From Streptomyces sp. DH5 (lineage in GTDB: Bacteria; Actinomycetota; Actinomycetes; Streptomycetales; Streptomycetaceae), in contig NZ_JAHWGP010000025.1 of the NCBI RefSeq assembly GCF_020873915.1, positions 1 through 64,000 of the forward strand: 64,000 bases of DNA. The letters run 5' to 3'. Shown here in pieces: positions 56,375 to 64,000 of the stretch. The position numbers were made by a program, and so were the translations under genes. The notes beneath the pieces were generated by a model that was not told where the DNA came from, ran no database searches, and saw only the letters and a list, made by a program, of their open reading frames with translations. Each line of letters begins with the position of its first letter. Positions within the stretch are counted from its first letter, which is position 1.

Positions 56375-56403
56375 GGTCTACGCCCGGCGCCTGGGGGTGG
56401 CAA
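56375..56403 (-). promoter_or_regulatory. Promoter of the ABC importer operon
   Basis: On the minus strand TTGCCA (-35) and TAGACC (-10) are 17 bp apart, close to the vegetative Streptomyces consensus. Transcription would start near 56368 and run through the palindrome and the 16-bp repeats. Confidence 0.7.
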
Positions 56404-56512
56404 GAGTGCGTCCCGTGTCAAGTCCGCGATCGTGACCGCGTCGTGACCGGGCGTCACGTGGACGAGTGTCCCGGCTCATGACGGGCGCACGTCGAGCCGG
56501 GAGACTGGGGAC

Positions 56513-57145
56513 ATGTTCATCAGACGATCAGTCACCGCGGTCGCCCTCCTGGTGCTCACCACGGCGGCCTGCGGGACACAGCCGAGCGGCGTGCCGGTGG
56601 CGGCGCCGCCGGAGAGCCCTCCGCAGTCCCCCGGCGCCCTGCCGTCCTCGGGCGCCCCGCGGGCCTCCGGCTCGCCCTCCGACGCCCGGCCGCAGTGCGC
56701 GCGGCCGGCCGAGGCGCCCACGGTGTCCCCGTCCCCCACCGCCACCGGCACGTCGGGGCGGCCGGAGCGGAACGGCGACGGCGCGCCCCACTACGCCGAG
56801 AACCACGCCTACCGGATGCAGGCGTCCCTGAGCCCGGAGAAGCGGGCCTGGGGAACGGCGTCGGCGAAGCTCGTCCGCGCGGAGCTGGAGAAGGTGCGGG
56901 CGGCGGGCGGATCGGGTGCGTACGGAGCCTTCCCGGAGGCTCGGGTCACCGCGGCCCTCGCCCGCCTCGGCTGCGGCGAGGAGCACGGGGTCCACGTCAA
57001 CAACGGCTTCTACAGCCTCCACACCGGGATGGTCTGCGTGTCCGGCCGGGTGACGCGGGACGAGCTGACCACCAGGGTGCACGGCGCCTACGTCGAGCCC
57101 CAGCCCGGAACCGGGCCCTGCGTGAAGAACCGGGGAGGCCACTGA
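56513..57145 (+). CDS. Putative lipoprotein of unknown function
   Basis: This 210-residue protein has a signal peptide with lipobox TAAC (Cys20). About 70 residues of Pro/Ser/Ala-rich linker follow, then a small domain (about 90-205) with HYAENHAYRMQASLSPEKR and HGVHVNNGFYSLHTGMVC, three cysteines that may pair, and a C-terminus GPCVKN. I do not recognise the family. It is divergent from the ABC importer and converges on the FHA-FtsK gene, sharing a hairpin that spans its stop codon. Confidence 0.75.
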   Translation: MFIRRSVTAVALLVLTTAACGTQPSGVPVAAPPESPPQSPGALPSSGAPRASGSPSDARPQCARPAEAPTVSPSPTATGTSGRPERNGDGAPHYAENHAYRMQASLSPEKRAWGTASAKLVRAELEKVRAAGGSGAYGAFPEARVTAALARLGCGEEHGVHVNNGFYSLHTGMVCVSGRVTRDELTTRVHGAYVEPQPGTGPCVKNRGGH

Positions 57146-57156
57146 CCGGCCTCCCC
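57132..57156. terminator. Convergent terminator spanning a stop codon
   Basis: A 9-bp perfect stem (GGGGAGGCC with GGCCTCCCC) and 7-nt loop contain the lipoprotein gene's TGA. It lies 13 bp before the minus-strand stop. Confidence 0.6.
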
Positions 57157-57168
57157 GCCCCCTCGGGG

Positions 57169-60100
57169 TCACAGGAGCGAGGGGACCTCCGCGGCCGAGA
57201 CCTGACGTGCCGCCCGTTCCAGTGCGCTGGCGAGCAGCGCCAGGTCGGTCGGGCCGTTGCCGAGCTCGCGGACCGGGCGGCGGGCCGGGGGGTCGCCCAT
57301 GCGGTGCCATTCCAGGGGGACGACCGTCGGCCGCAGGGTCGCCGTCCGCGGGATGCGGCCGGTCACCCGGCCCCCCTGGAACGCCGTCTCCGGGCCGTCC
57401 GGGCGGTCCAGCCGGCCGCGCCCCGGCACCGGGTCGTCGGGGCCCGCGTCCGGCACGGGCGGGTCGAGCGTGACGCGCAGCGTCGCCCGCCGCACCGGCT
57501 CGCTCTGTGCCGTCCGTGCGCACGGTCCCGTGGCCGTCACCAGGTGCACGCCCAGCCGTTCGCCGTCGCGCGCCACCGCGTCCAGGGCCCGCGTCACCGA
57601 CCCGGCGGCGGGCCGCCCCGGTGAGCCGAGCGCGGGGGAGACCAGCGCGTCCAGGTCGTCCACGACCACCACCAGCCGGGGCAGCGCGGGCGGGGCCTCC
57701 GTCCGGCGCCGGTCCGCCGCGGGCCGCAGCCGCAGCGTCGAACTGGGCGGCGCGTCCAGGTCGCCGTTCTGTTCGTTCGTTCCGGTGCGGGAGACCGCCG
57801 TGCGCTGGGCGACCATACGGTCCGACAGCGCGCGGCCGGTGTGCCACTCCGCGAAGTCCGAACGGCCCAGCAGCTCCGCGCGCCGCTTCAGCTCGGCGCT
57901 CAGGGACTGGGCGAACTCCCGCATCCGCACCGGGTCGTTGGCGCACAGGTGCGTCGTGACGTGCGGTACGTCGGTACACACCCGCAGGCCGTCGCCGTGC
58001 CCGGGGCCCGGCGCGGGGCCGCCCCTGCCGTCGACCAGCACGATGCCCAGCCGGTCGGGGCGCTCGGCGGCGGCCAGCGAGGCGACGACCGCCCGCAGCA
58101 GTTCCGTACGGCCGCTGCCGGGCGGGCCCTCGACCAGCAGGTGCGGTCCGTCGGCGGCGAGGTCGGCGACGACCGGGCCGCGCGGGCCGGCGCCCAGTAT
58201 GGCGGTGACCCGTCCGCCGAGGGCCCGGGTGTCGTCGGAGGCGTCCGCCCAGCGGGCCATCAGCGAGGCCGGGGTGGCCCGGGCCAGGCCCAGCTCGTCC
58301 AGCAGCCGCGCCGACCGGGGCAGCGGAGCGGACACCCGCGCGTGCCGTTCGCCCGGGGTGCCGTCGGTGCGCAGCGGTGCGAGCGCCCGCGCGAACCGCT
58401 CGGCCCAGGCGGGGGAGACCGCGTCGACGGTGGCGAGGGTGCCGTGGCCGACGGGGCCCGGAGGTGTGCCGGAGCCGCTGCCGGCCACCCGCAGCAGCCG
58501 CAGCGCGGTCGCCACGTCACCGCTGAGCAGGGCGACCGCCCCGCACGCGCGGAACGACGGCGTCACCGCGCAGGCCGCCTCGTACGTCTCCGTCACCGGG
58601 GACGCGGGGGAGGCGGCGGCCGTCTCGGCGAGACACAGGACGTGGATCCCCGCCCGGGGCCCGTCCAGGGTCAGCCGGGCCACCGCCTCGCGGACGTCGG
58701 CGCCGCCCGGGTCGCCGTCCACGACGACCACGGTGCGGGGGCCGTCGCCCCGCGGTGCGGGCGCGGCCGGGTGGTCCTGGTCGGCCAGGCGGCGCAGCAG
58801 TTCGTCCGCGCGGGCCGTGGCCTGCTCGTGGTCGTGCGCCAGCAGCAGGCGGCAGTCCTGGCCGTGGCCCGGGCGCAGGTGGGGCAGCCAGCCCAGCCAG
58901 GACCACTCCGCGGTGCGCTCCGCCAGCGGGCGGGAGGGGTCCGCGGCGATCAGGACGATCTCCAGACAGTCGGGCGAGTGCAGCGCCGCGAGCTGGGCCA
59001 GGACCGCGCGGGCCAGTCCGGCGAGGCGGTCGCGCGGGCCGGCCAGTCCCAGCGCGCCCACCTCGCGCAGGTCCGACGTCACCGGCACGGCGGGCAGCAG
59101 GCCCGAGCCGTCCGGAGCGGCCCGGTCGGTGGTGCCGAGCCGCACCGTGAGCGTCTCGGGATGGCCCGGCCCGCGCTCCCACAGCCGGGGGCCGGGGCCG
59201 AGCGCGGTCAGCAGCAGCGTGGCGGGGTCCGGCCAGGTCTCCGGCTGTGCGGGGGCGGCGATGACCGGCTGCGGCGCGGGCCCGTCCGGCGGCGCGGCGG
59301 GTCCGCCCCGCGTGTCCGCCGCCGCCTCCCGCTCCGCCCGGCCTCCGGTCAGGCGCCGGGCCCAGGCCCCGATGCCGCCCCGCTTGCGCTCGCCGGGGGG
59401 CTGGGGGAGGCCGGTGCCGCGGAGGGGGGTGCCCTTGCGGGAGCCCCCGGCGTCCGGTCCGTGCCGGGTGTCGGGGCCGGACGCGTCGCCGTACCGCCCG
59501 TCCCGCACCCGGCCCGTGGTGCTGCCGGTGGGGCCCTGGGGGGCCCGGGGGGGGCCGGGGGGCCCGCCGGGCGTCGCACCGGGTGCGTGGGGGGAGCCGT
59601 GGCCGTGGGGCGTCGCACCCCGCGCGTGGTGCGCGTCACGTGCGTGGTCGGCCGCGCGGGGGGAGTCGTGGTGTCCGTGGCCCGTGGTGCCGCCGGCCGG
59701 CGCTCCGGGTGCGGGCGAGGAGTCGTGGCGCCCGTCGTGCGCCGCGCCGCCGGGGAGGCCCGCGGGTGGCTCGTCGGGGACCCGGTGCCCCGGGCCGGGA
59801 TGCGGGGAGGCACTGGTGCCGGCCCCGGCGTCGAGCGACCCGTATCCCGTGTGGGTCTCGTCCGCGGTGGGCCCGGGCCGCGAGACGCGCCGCCCCTTGG
59901 GCATCCGGGGCACATCGCCTCGCGCGGCGATCCGCAGCGTGCGCCCTCCGGGGCCGCCGCCGTGCTGTTCGGCCCCCGGCGCCCCGCCCTGCTCCGGCAC
60001 CAGCGGCCCGGGTCCCCGGGCGGCTCGTCCCGGTGCGGTGTCCCCGCCCGGGCACCGCCCGTCGGCGGCGCGGCTCCCGTCCTCCCCGGCCGGGCCCGCC

Positions 60101-60885
60101 GAGCCGTAGGCGTGGTGGGCCGGCCCCCGGGGCGGATCGGCAGGGGCCACGCGTGCGTCCGGGCGGCCGGACGCCCCGGGGCGCGGCCCGCCCCCGGCCG
60201 CCTCACCCGCCCGCGGTCCCGGCACCCGGACGTGTCCCTCCCCGTCCGGTGTCGTCGCCGCCCGAGCGCGCGGTCCCGCGGCCGGTGTCAGGCGCAGCGC
60301 CGACTCGCCGATGCGCAGCAGCGCGCCCGGGGTCAGCCGGACCGGGCGGGGGCCCACGCGCCGCCCGTCCAGGGTGGTGCCGTTGGTGGAGCCGAGGTCG
60401 GCGACCGAGACGCGGCCGTCGGAGGCGACCGTCACCGCGCAGTGCAGCCGGGAGACGTCCGGGTCGTCGAGCGGTACGTCGGCGTCGGCGGAACGGCCTA
60501 TGCGGATCTCGCCGCCGTGCAGCAGGTGCACCCCGCCCGCGTCGGGCCCGGCGACGACGTGCAGCCGGGTCGGGGCCTCGTCCAGCTCGGGATGCGGCTC
60601 GGGCTCGCCCGGGGCGCCCACCGCCAGCACCGCACCGTCGATCAGCGGCGGCTCGCCCAGGGTGCAGCGCTGGGCGTCGAGCCGCCGGTCACCGGCGTAC
60701 AGCACCGGCGCGCCGGTGGAGCCGGACGTGCCGTCGCCGCCGGAGACCGCCGAGGCCAGCGCGGACGCCACCGCGGCCAGGGCCGTGCCCGCGGGCGCCG
60801 TGACCAGCACGTCACAGCTCGTGGCCCGCTCCCGCGCGGGGGAGGAGGGCCCCAGCGGGTCTACGACGGTCAGCCGGATCTGCAT
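57169..60885 (-). CDS. FHA and FtsK/SpoIIIE domain ATPase with variant Walker A
   Basis: The 1,238-residue protein starts at ATG 60885. Residues 107-200 are an FHA phosphothreonine-binding domain (IRIGRSADADVPLDDPDVSR, ADLGSTNGT). About 205-530 is Pro/Gly/His-rich disorder. The rest resembles FtsK/SpoIIIE/EssC ATPases: a degenerate first module, then P-loop GPPGSGRTE (920-928), where Arg replaces the Walker Lys, and Walker B RLVVVVDDLD near 1070. The FHA domain and the Ser/Thr kinase genes beside it suggest phospho-dependent control. No ESX substrate genes are near. Confidence 0.85.
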   Translation of the reverse strand: MQIRLTVVDPLGPSSPARERATSCDVLVTAPAGTALAAVASALASAVSGGDGTSGSTGAPVLYAGDRRLDAQRCTLGEPPLIDGAVLAVGAPGEPEPHPELDEAPTRLHVVAGPDAGGVHLLHGGEIRIGRSADADVPLDDPDVSRLHCAVTVASDGRVSVADLGSTNGTTLDGRRVGPRPVRLTPGALLRIGESALRLTPAAGPRARAATTPDGEGHVRVPGPRAGEAAGGGPRPGASGRPDARVAPADPPRGPAHHAYGSAGPAGEDGSRAADGRCPGGDTAPGRAARGPGPLVPEQGGAPGAEQHGGGPGGRTLRIAARGDVPRMPKGRRVSRPGPTADETHTGYGSLDAGAGTSASPHPGPGHRVPDEPPAGLPGGAAHDGRHDSSPAPGAPAGGTTGHGHHDSPRAADHARDAHHARGATPHGHGSPHAPGATPGGPPGPPRAPQGPTGSTTGRVRDGRYGDASGPDTRHGPDAGGSRKGTPLRGTGLPQPPGERKRGGIGAWARRLTGGRAEREAAADTRGGPAAPPDGPAPQPVIAAPAQPETWPDPATLLLTALGPGPRLWERGPGHPETLTVRLGTTDRAAPDGSGLLPAVPVTSDLREVGALGLAGPRDRLAGLARAVLAQLAALHSPDCLEIVLIAADPSRPLAERTAEWSWLGWLPHLRPGHGQDCRLLLAHDHEQATARADELLRRLADQDHPAAPAPRGDGPRTVVVVDGDPGGADVREAVARLTLDGPRAGIHVLCLAETAAASPASPVTETYEAACAVTPSFRACGAVALLSGDVATALRLLRVAGSGSGTPPGPVGHGTLATVDAVSPAWAERFARALAPLRTDGTPGERHARVSAPLPRSARLLDELGLARATPASLMARWADASDDTRALGGRVTAILGAGPRGPVVADLAADGPHLLVEGPPGSGRTELLRAVVASLAAAERPDRLGIVLVDGRGGPAPGPGHGDGLRVCTDVPHVTTHLCANDPVRMREFAQSLSAELKRRAELLGRSDFAEWHTGRALSDRMVAQRTAVSRTGTNEQNGDLDAPPSSTLRLRPAADRRRTEAPPALPRLVVVVDDLDALVSPALGSPGRPAAGSVTRALDAVARDGERLGVHLVTATGPCARTAQSEPVRRATLRVTLDPPVPDAGPDDPVPGRGRLDRPDGPETAFQGGRVTGRIPRTATLRPTVVPLEWHRMGDPPARRPVRELGNGPTDLALLASALERAARQVSAAEVPSLL

Positions 60886-61374
60886 CGCCGTCAGCGTCCC
60901 TTCTGCGCGGGCGCCCGCGACACGGGGGGACGAAGCCGCCCCGCGGTCCCCCACCGCGGACTTCCCCCACCGCCACACGCGCACGTACGGCCAGTACTGC
61001 ACGCATCCTCGCACCTGCCACCGACAACGCGCCCGCCGCCCGACAGCGAATGATCTTGATTGGTCGGCTCTGCCCGCAAAAATGCCTGACCGGTAACGGA
61101 CCGGTGATCGTTCCGAGCCCGCTTGAGATCGGTCACGTCCCCGTTTCGGCAACCAACGGACCGGGCGGAGCGTCTTTCCCGCGAACCGTCGAACACCGAC
61201 GGGAACCGGTACGTAGGACCCACGCAGAGGAACGACGGCCCCACGGCAGGAGAGGCGGCATCGGAAGACGACCGGCCGGTATCCCGCGCGGCGGCACTAC
61301 AGTGGGTCGGAACATTCCGCAGCAGGGTGGACCACGGTGTACGCCAGCCAAGCAAGCAGCAGGGAGCGCATGAC
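60886..61374. promoter_or_regulatory. Divergent promoter region of FHA-FtsK and pkaA
   Basis: This 489-bp gap has no frame with coding bias. TACAGT at 61298-61303 is a plausible -10 for pkaA, though its -35 is poor. A near-repeat, GACCGGTAACGGACCGGT, lies near 61086-61105. Confidence 0.35.
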
Positions 61375-63060
61375 GTGCGGCCGGTAGGGAGCAAGTACCT
61401 GCTCGAGGAGCCGCTCGGGCGCGGCGCCACGGGCACCGTCTGGCGCGCACGCCAGCGGGAGACCGCCGGTGCCGAGGCGGCCGTGCCGGGACAGCCCGGC
61501 GAGACCGTCGCGATCAAGGTCCTCAAGGAGGAGCTCGCGAGCGACGCCGACGTCGTGATGCGGTTCCTGCGCGAGCGCTCGGTCCTGCTGCGGCTCACCC
61601 ATCCCAACATCGTCCGGGTCCGTGACCTGGTGGTCGAGGGCGATCTGCTGGCCCTGGTCATGGACCTCGTCGAAGGCCCCGACCTGCACCGCCACCTCCG
61701 GGAGAACGGGCCGTTCACCCCGGTCGCCGCGGCGCTGCTGACCGCGCAGGTAGCCGACGCGCTCGGCGCCAGCCACGCCGACGGCGTGGTGCACCGTGAC
61801 CTCAAGCCGGCCAACGTCCTGCTGAAGCAGACCGGCGGCGAGATGCACCCGATGCTGACCGACTTCGGCATCGCCCGCCTCGCCGACTCCCCGGGCCTGA
61901 CCCGCACCCACGAGTTCGTCGGCACGCCCGCGTACATCGCGCCCGAGTCCGCCGAGGGCCGCCCGCAGACCTCCGCCGTCGACATCTACGGCGCCGGCAT
62001 CCTGCTGTACGAGCTGGTCACCGGCCGTCCGCCGTTCTCCGGTGGCTCCGCCCTCGAGGTGCTGCACCAGCACCTGAGCTCCGAACCGCGCCGTCCCTCC
62101 ACGGTCCCCGACCCGCTGTGGACGGTCATCGAGCGCTGTCTGCGCAAGAACCCCGACGAGCGGCCCAGCGCGGAGAACCTCGCGCGCGGTCTGCGCGTCG
62201 TCGCCGACGGCATCGGCGTGCACGCGAACTCCGCGCAGATCGGCGCCGCGGAGAACGTCGGCGCGCTGCTCGCCCCCGACCCGGCGCCCGCGCCGGTGCC
62301 GGACGCCCCCGGTGCCGCGGACCCCACCCAGGTCCTGCCGCACGGCGCGGGCGGCTACGACCCCAACGGCGCCACCAGCGTCCTGCCGCAGACCGGCGGA
62401 CCGGCCGGCGCCGCCGACCCCACGGCCGTGCTCCCGCCGGTGCCGCCAGGGCAGCCGGGGCAGTCCGGCGGGCCCGGCCCCGAGGACCCGCACCCCTGGC
62501 AGAACCAGCTCCGCGCGGCCCGCGACCGCAACGAGCAGACCCAGGTCCAGTACCTCGACCCCGGCCAGGACCCGCTGCGCCGCCGACCGCAGCGGCAGGT
62601 CGCCCGGCCGCCCCAGCAGCCGCCGCAGCGCCCCCAGCCGCAGCAGCCGCCGCAGCGCCCCCAGCCGCAGCCCGGCCCCGGGTACGGCTACCCGCAGCAG
62701 CCCCAGCCGCAGCGGTACGCGCCGCCGCCCGAGCCCCAGCGACGGCAGCAGCCCCAGCCGCAGCGGTACGCGCCGCCGCCGGAGCCGCAGCGTCCCGTGC
62801 GGGAGCCGCGGCCGCCCCGGCAGCGCAGTGCCAATCCGATGCGCATCCCCGGTCTCGGCTGCCTCAAGGGATGCCTCTTCACGCTCGTCATCCTGTTCGT
62901 CGCGGGCTGGCTGATCTGGGAACTGAGCCCGCTCCAGGACTGGATCGGCACCGGCAAGGGCTACTGGGAGCAGCTCGGCGACTGGTTCGGCACGGTGACG
63001 GGCTGGATCGAGGACCTGGGCGGCCCCGAGGAGCCCTCGGCACCCTCCGGGACGAACTGA
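61375..63060 (+). CDS. pkaA: Ser/Thr protein kinase PkaA-like
   Basis: The 561-residue kinase starts at GTG 61375 with GGGAG 8 nt ahead. All Hanks motifs are intact: G-loop LGRGATGTVW, VAIKVLKEE, HRDLKPANVL, DFGIARL and APESAEGRP. A long Pro/Gln-rich tail (about 300-485, with PQQPPQRPQPQQ-type repeats and two RYAPPPEPQR copies) leads to a membrane helix near 505-525 and a short outer tail. Domain order and the neighbouring kinase match what I recall for S. coelicolor PkaA/PkaB. Likely substrates include FHA proteins such as its neighbour. Confidence 0.85.
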   Translation: MRPVGSKYLLEEPLGRGATGTVWRARQRETAGAEAAVPGQPGETVAIKVLKEELASDADVVMRFLRERSVLLRLTHPNIVRVRDLVVEGDLLALVMDLVEGPDLHRHLRENGPFTPVAAALLTAQVADALGASHADGVVHRDLKPANVLLKQTGGEMHPMLTDFGIARLADSPGLTRTHEFVGTPAYIAPESAEGRPQTSAVDIYGAGILLYELVTGRPPFSGGSALEVLHQHLSSEPRRPSTVPDPLWTVIERCLRKNPDERPSAENLARGLRVVADGIGVHANSAQIGAAENVGALLAPDPAPAPVPDAPGAADPTQVLPHGAGGYDPNGATSVLPQTGGPAGAADPTAVLPPVPPGQPGQSGGPGPEDPHPWQNQLRAARDRNEQTQVQYLDPGQDPLRRRPQRQVARPPQQPPQRPQPQQPPQRPQPQPGPGYGYPQQPQPQRYAPPPEPQRRQQPQPQRYAPPPEPQRPVREPRPPRQRSANPMRIPGLGCLKGCLFTLVILFVAGWLIWELSPLQDWIGTGKGYWEQLGDWFGTVTGWIEDLGGPEEPSAPSGTN

Positions 63061-63110
63061 CCCGGTCTGCCGATATGTCGACATCCGGGGGGTGATTTCC
63101 GTATCCCCGG

Positions 63111-63139
63111 TGAAGGCCGGCTGTCCGGACGCGTAGCTT
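63111..63139 (+). promoter_or_regulatory. Candidate promoter of the second kinase gene
   Basis: TGAAGG (63111-63116) and TAGCTT (63134-63139) have a 17-bp spacer. The -10 is fair, the -35 weak. A CCGGGG/CCCCGG hairpin at about 63086-63110 may end the pkaA transcript. Confidence 0.4.
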
Positions 63140-63169
63140 TGGCGACAACACGCGTCGGTAGGAGCAGTC

Positions 63170-64000
63170 TTGGCACGGAGAATCGGCAGCCGGTACACCG
63201 CCCATCAGATCCTCGGGCGGGGCAGCGCCGGCACGGTGTGGCTGGGCGAGGGCCCCGACGGGCCCGTCGCCATCAAGCTGCTGCGTGAGGATCTCTCCTC
63301 GGACCAGGAGCTCGTCGGCCGCTTCGTGCAGGAGCGGACGGCGCTGCTCGGTCTGGAGCACCCGCACGTCGTCTCCGTGCGCGACCTCGTCGTCGACGGC
63401 AACGATCTCGCGCTGGTGATGGACCTGGTCCGGGGCACCGACCTGCGCACCCGCCTCGACCGGGAGCGCAGGCTCGCCCCGGAGGCCGCGGTGGCGATCG
63501 TCGCCGACGTCGCCGACGGGCTGGCCGCGGCGCACGCGGCCGGGATCGTCCACCGGGACGTGAAGCCGGAGAACGTGCTGCTGGACATGCAGGGTCCGCT
63601 CGGGCCCGGCGGCTCGCACCGCGCCCTGCTCACCGACTTCGGTGTGGCGAAACTCATCGACACCCCGCGCCGCACCCGGGCCACGAAGATCATCGGCACG
63701 CCGGACTACCTGGCTCCGGAGATCGTGGAGGGCCTCCCGCCGCGCGCATCGGTCGACATCTACGCCCTCGCCACGGTCCTGTACGAGCTGCTCGCGGGCT
63801 TCACGCCGTTCGGCGGCGGCCACCCGGGCGCCGTACTGCGCCGCCACGTCACCGAGACGGTCGTCCCCCTGCCCGGCATCCCGGACGAGCTGTGGCAGCT
63901 CCTGGTGCAGTGCCTGGCGAAGGCCCCGGCGTCCCGGCTGCGCGCCTCCGAGCTGGGCGCGCGCCTGCGGGAGCTGCTGCCGCTGCTGGCCGGGATGCCC
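63170..64000 (+). CDS. pkaB: Ser/Thr protein kinase PkaB-like (cut by window end)
   Basis: At least 277 residues are present, starting at TTG 63170 with GGAG 5 nt upstream (MARRIGSRYTAHQIL). The kinase domain is nearly complete and intact: LGRGSAGTVWLG, VAIKLLREDLSS, HRDVKPENVLL, DFGVAKLID and APEIVEGLPPR. The 3' end lies beyond base 64000, so any membrane segment or sensor domain is unseen. It is 40 to 45 percent similar by eye to PkaA over the kinase domain and probably arose by tandem duplication. Confidence 0.85.
   Translation, partial: MARRIGSRYTAHQILGRGSAGTVWLGEGPDGPVAIKLLREDLSSDQELVGRFVQERTALLGLEHPHVVSVRDLVVDGNDLALVMDLVRGTDLRTRLDRERRLAPEAAVAIVADVADGLAAAHAAGIVHRDVKPENVLLDMQGPLGPGGSHRALLTDFGVAKLIDTPRRTRATKIIGTPDYLAPEIVEGLPPRASVDIYALATVLYELLAGFTPFGGGHPGAVLRRHVTETVVPLPGIPDELWQLLVQCLAKAPASRLRASELGARLRELLPLLAGMP

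Noticed and set aside
61050-61373. 107-codon plus-strand frame upstream of pkaA
   Set aside because: No coding bias or ribosome-binding site, and it covers the expected promoter region.
61123-61374. N-terminal extension of the PkaA-like kinase to an ATG at 61123
   Set aside because: The GTG at 61375 has a well-placed GGGAG and begins just before the kinase domain, while the extension is non-conserved in character.

Overview
The window is a very GC-rich chromosomal segment with almost every third codon position G or C, GTG and TTG starts, and many ATGA-type gene overlaps. These features, and the order mtnA-mtrA-mtrB-lpqB-comF-hpf-response regulator-secA-NAD-glutamate dehydrogenase-(glycopolymer genes)-pkaA-pkaB, point to a Streptomyces chromosome core close to the S. 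coelicolor layout. That comparison is from memory of gene order, not from a search.

Bases 1-5,835 hold the 5S rRNA gene that ends an rRNA operon, with its terminator. It converges on a five-gene minus-strand cluster: membrane protein, DUF4129, DUF4350, MoxR ATPase, DUF58. All the junctions overlap or nearly touch, so the genes are probably translationally coupled. Bases 5,976-14,719 are a plus-strand run: mtnA, the MtrA/MtrB two-component system with lipoprotein LpqB, a ComF-like phosphoribosyltransferase, long-form HPF and an orphan LuxR-type response regulator. Bases 14,731-22,221 hold a YcaQ/AlkZ-like DNA glycosylase, a GNAT, secA, an Rv3235-like protein, a DUF6912 protein and a HAD hydrolase. 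A 1,650-residue NAD-glutamate dehydrogenase fills 22,686-27,638.

Bases 27,805-31,833 look more accessory: a polytopic membrane protein, a Streptomyces-type interspersed repeat, a frameshifted IS110-family transposase remnant and a DUF2243/CtaG-like pair. Bases 31,834-52,369 form a large, mostly minus-strand surface-glycopolymer locus: a TagGH-like exporter, two stand-alone GT2 glycosyltransferases, four GT2/CDP-glycerol-glycerophosphotransferase (TagF-like) fusion proteins and two GT-C-like membrane proteins. Interleaved are a divergent TetR regulator, an ADP-ribosylglycohydrolase and an OhrR/Ohr peroxide-response pair. The likely job is assembly, decoration and export of a teichoic-acid-like polymer. 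In the four fusions, catalytic motifs are lost in one half or the other in a reciprocal pattern. This is the most interesting observation in the window.

Bases 52,517-56,277 encode a sugar-type ABC importer (binding protein and two permeases, no ATPase gene) behind a recognisable promoter and palindromic operator. The window ends with a lipoprotein, an FHA-FtsK/SpoIIIE ATPase with an altered Walker A, and two Ser/Thr kinases (PkaA-like, and PkaB-like cut by the window edge). Repeats that may record recent rearrangement are a 156-bp tandem repeat at the end of a GT2 gene, a 37-bp direct repeat between the ABC permeases and a 3 x 16-bp repeat in the ABC leader.
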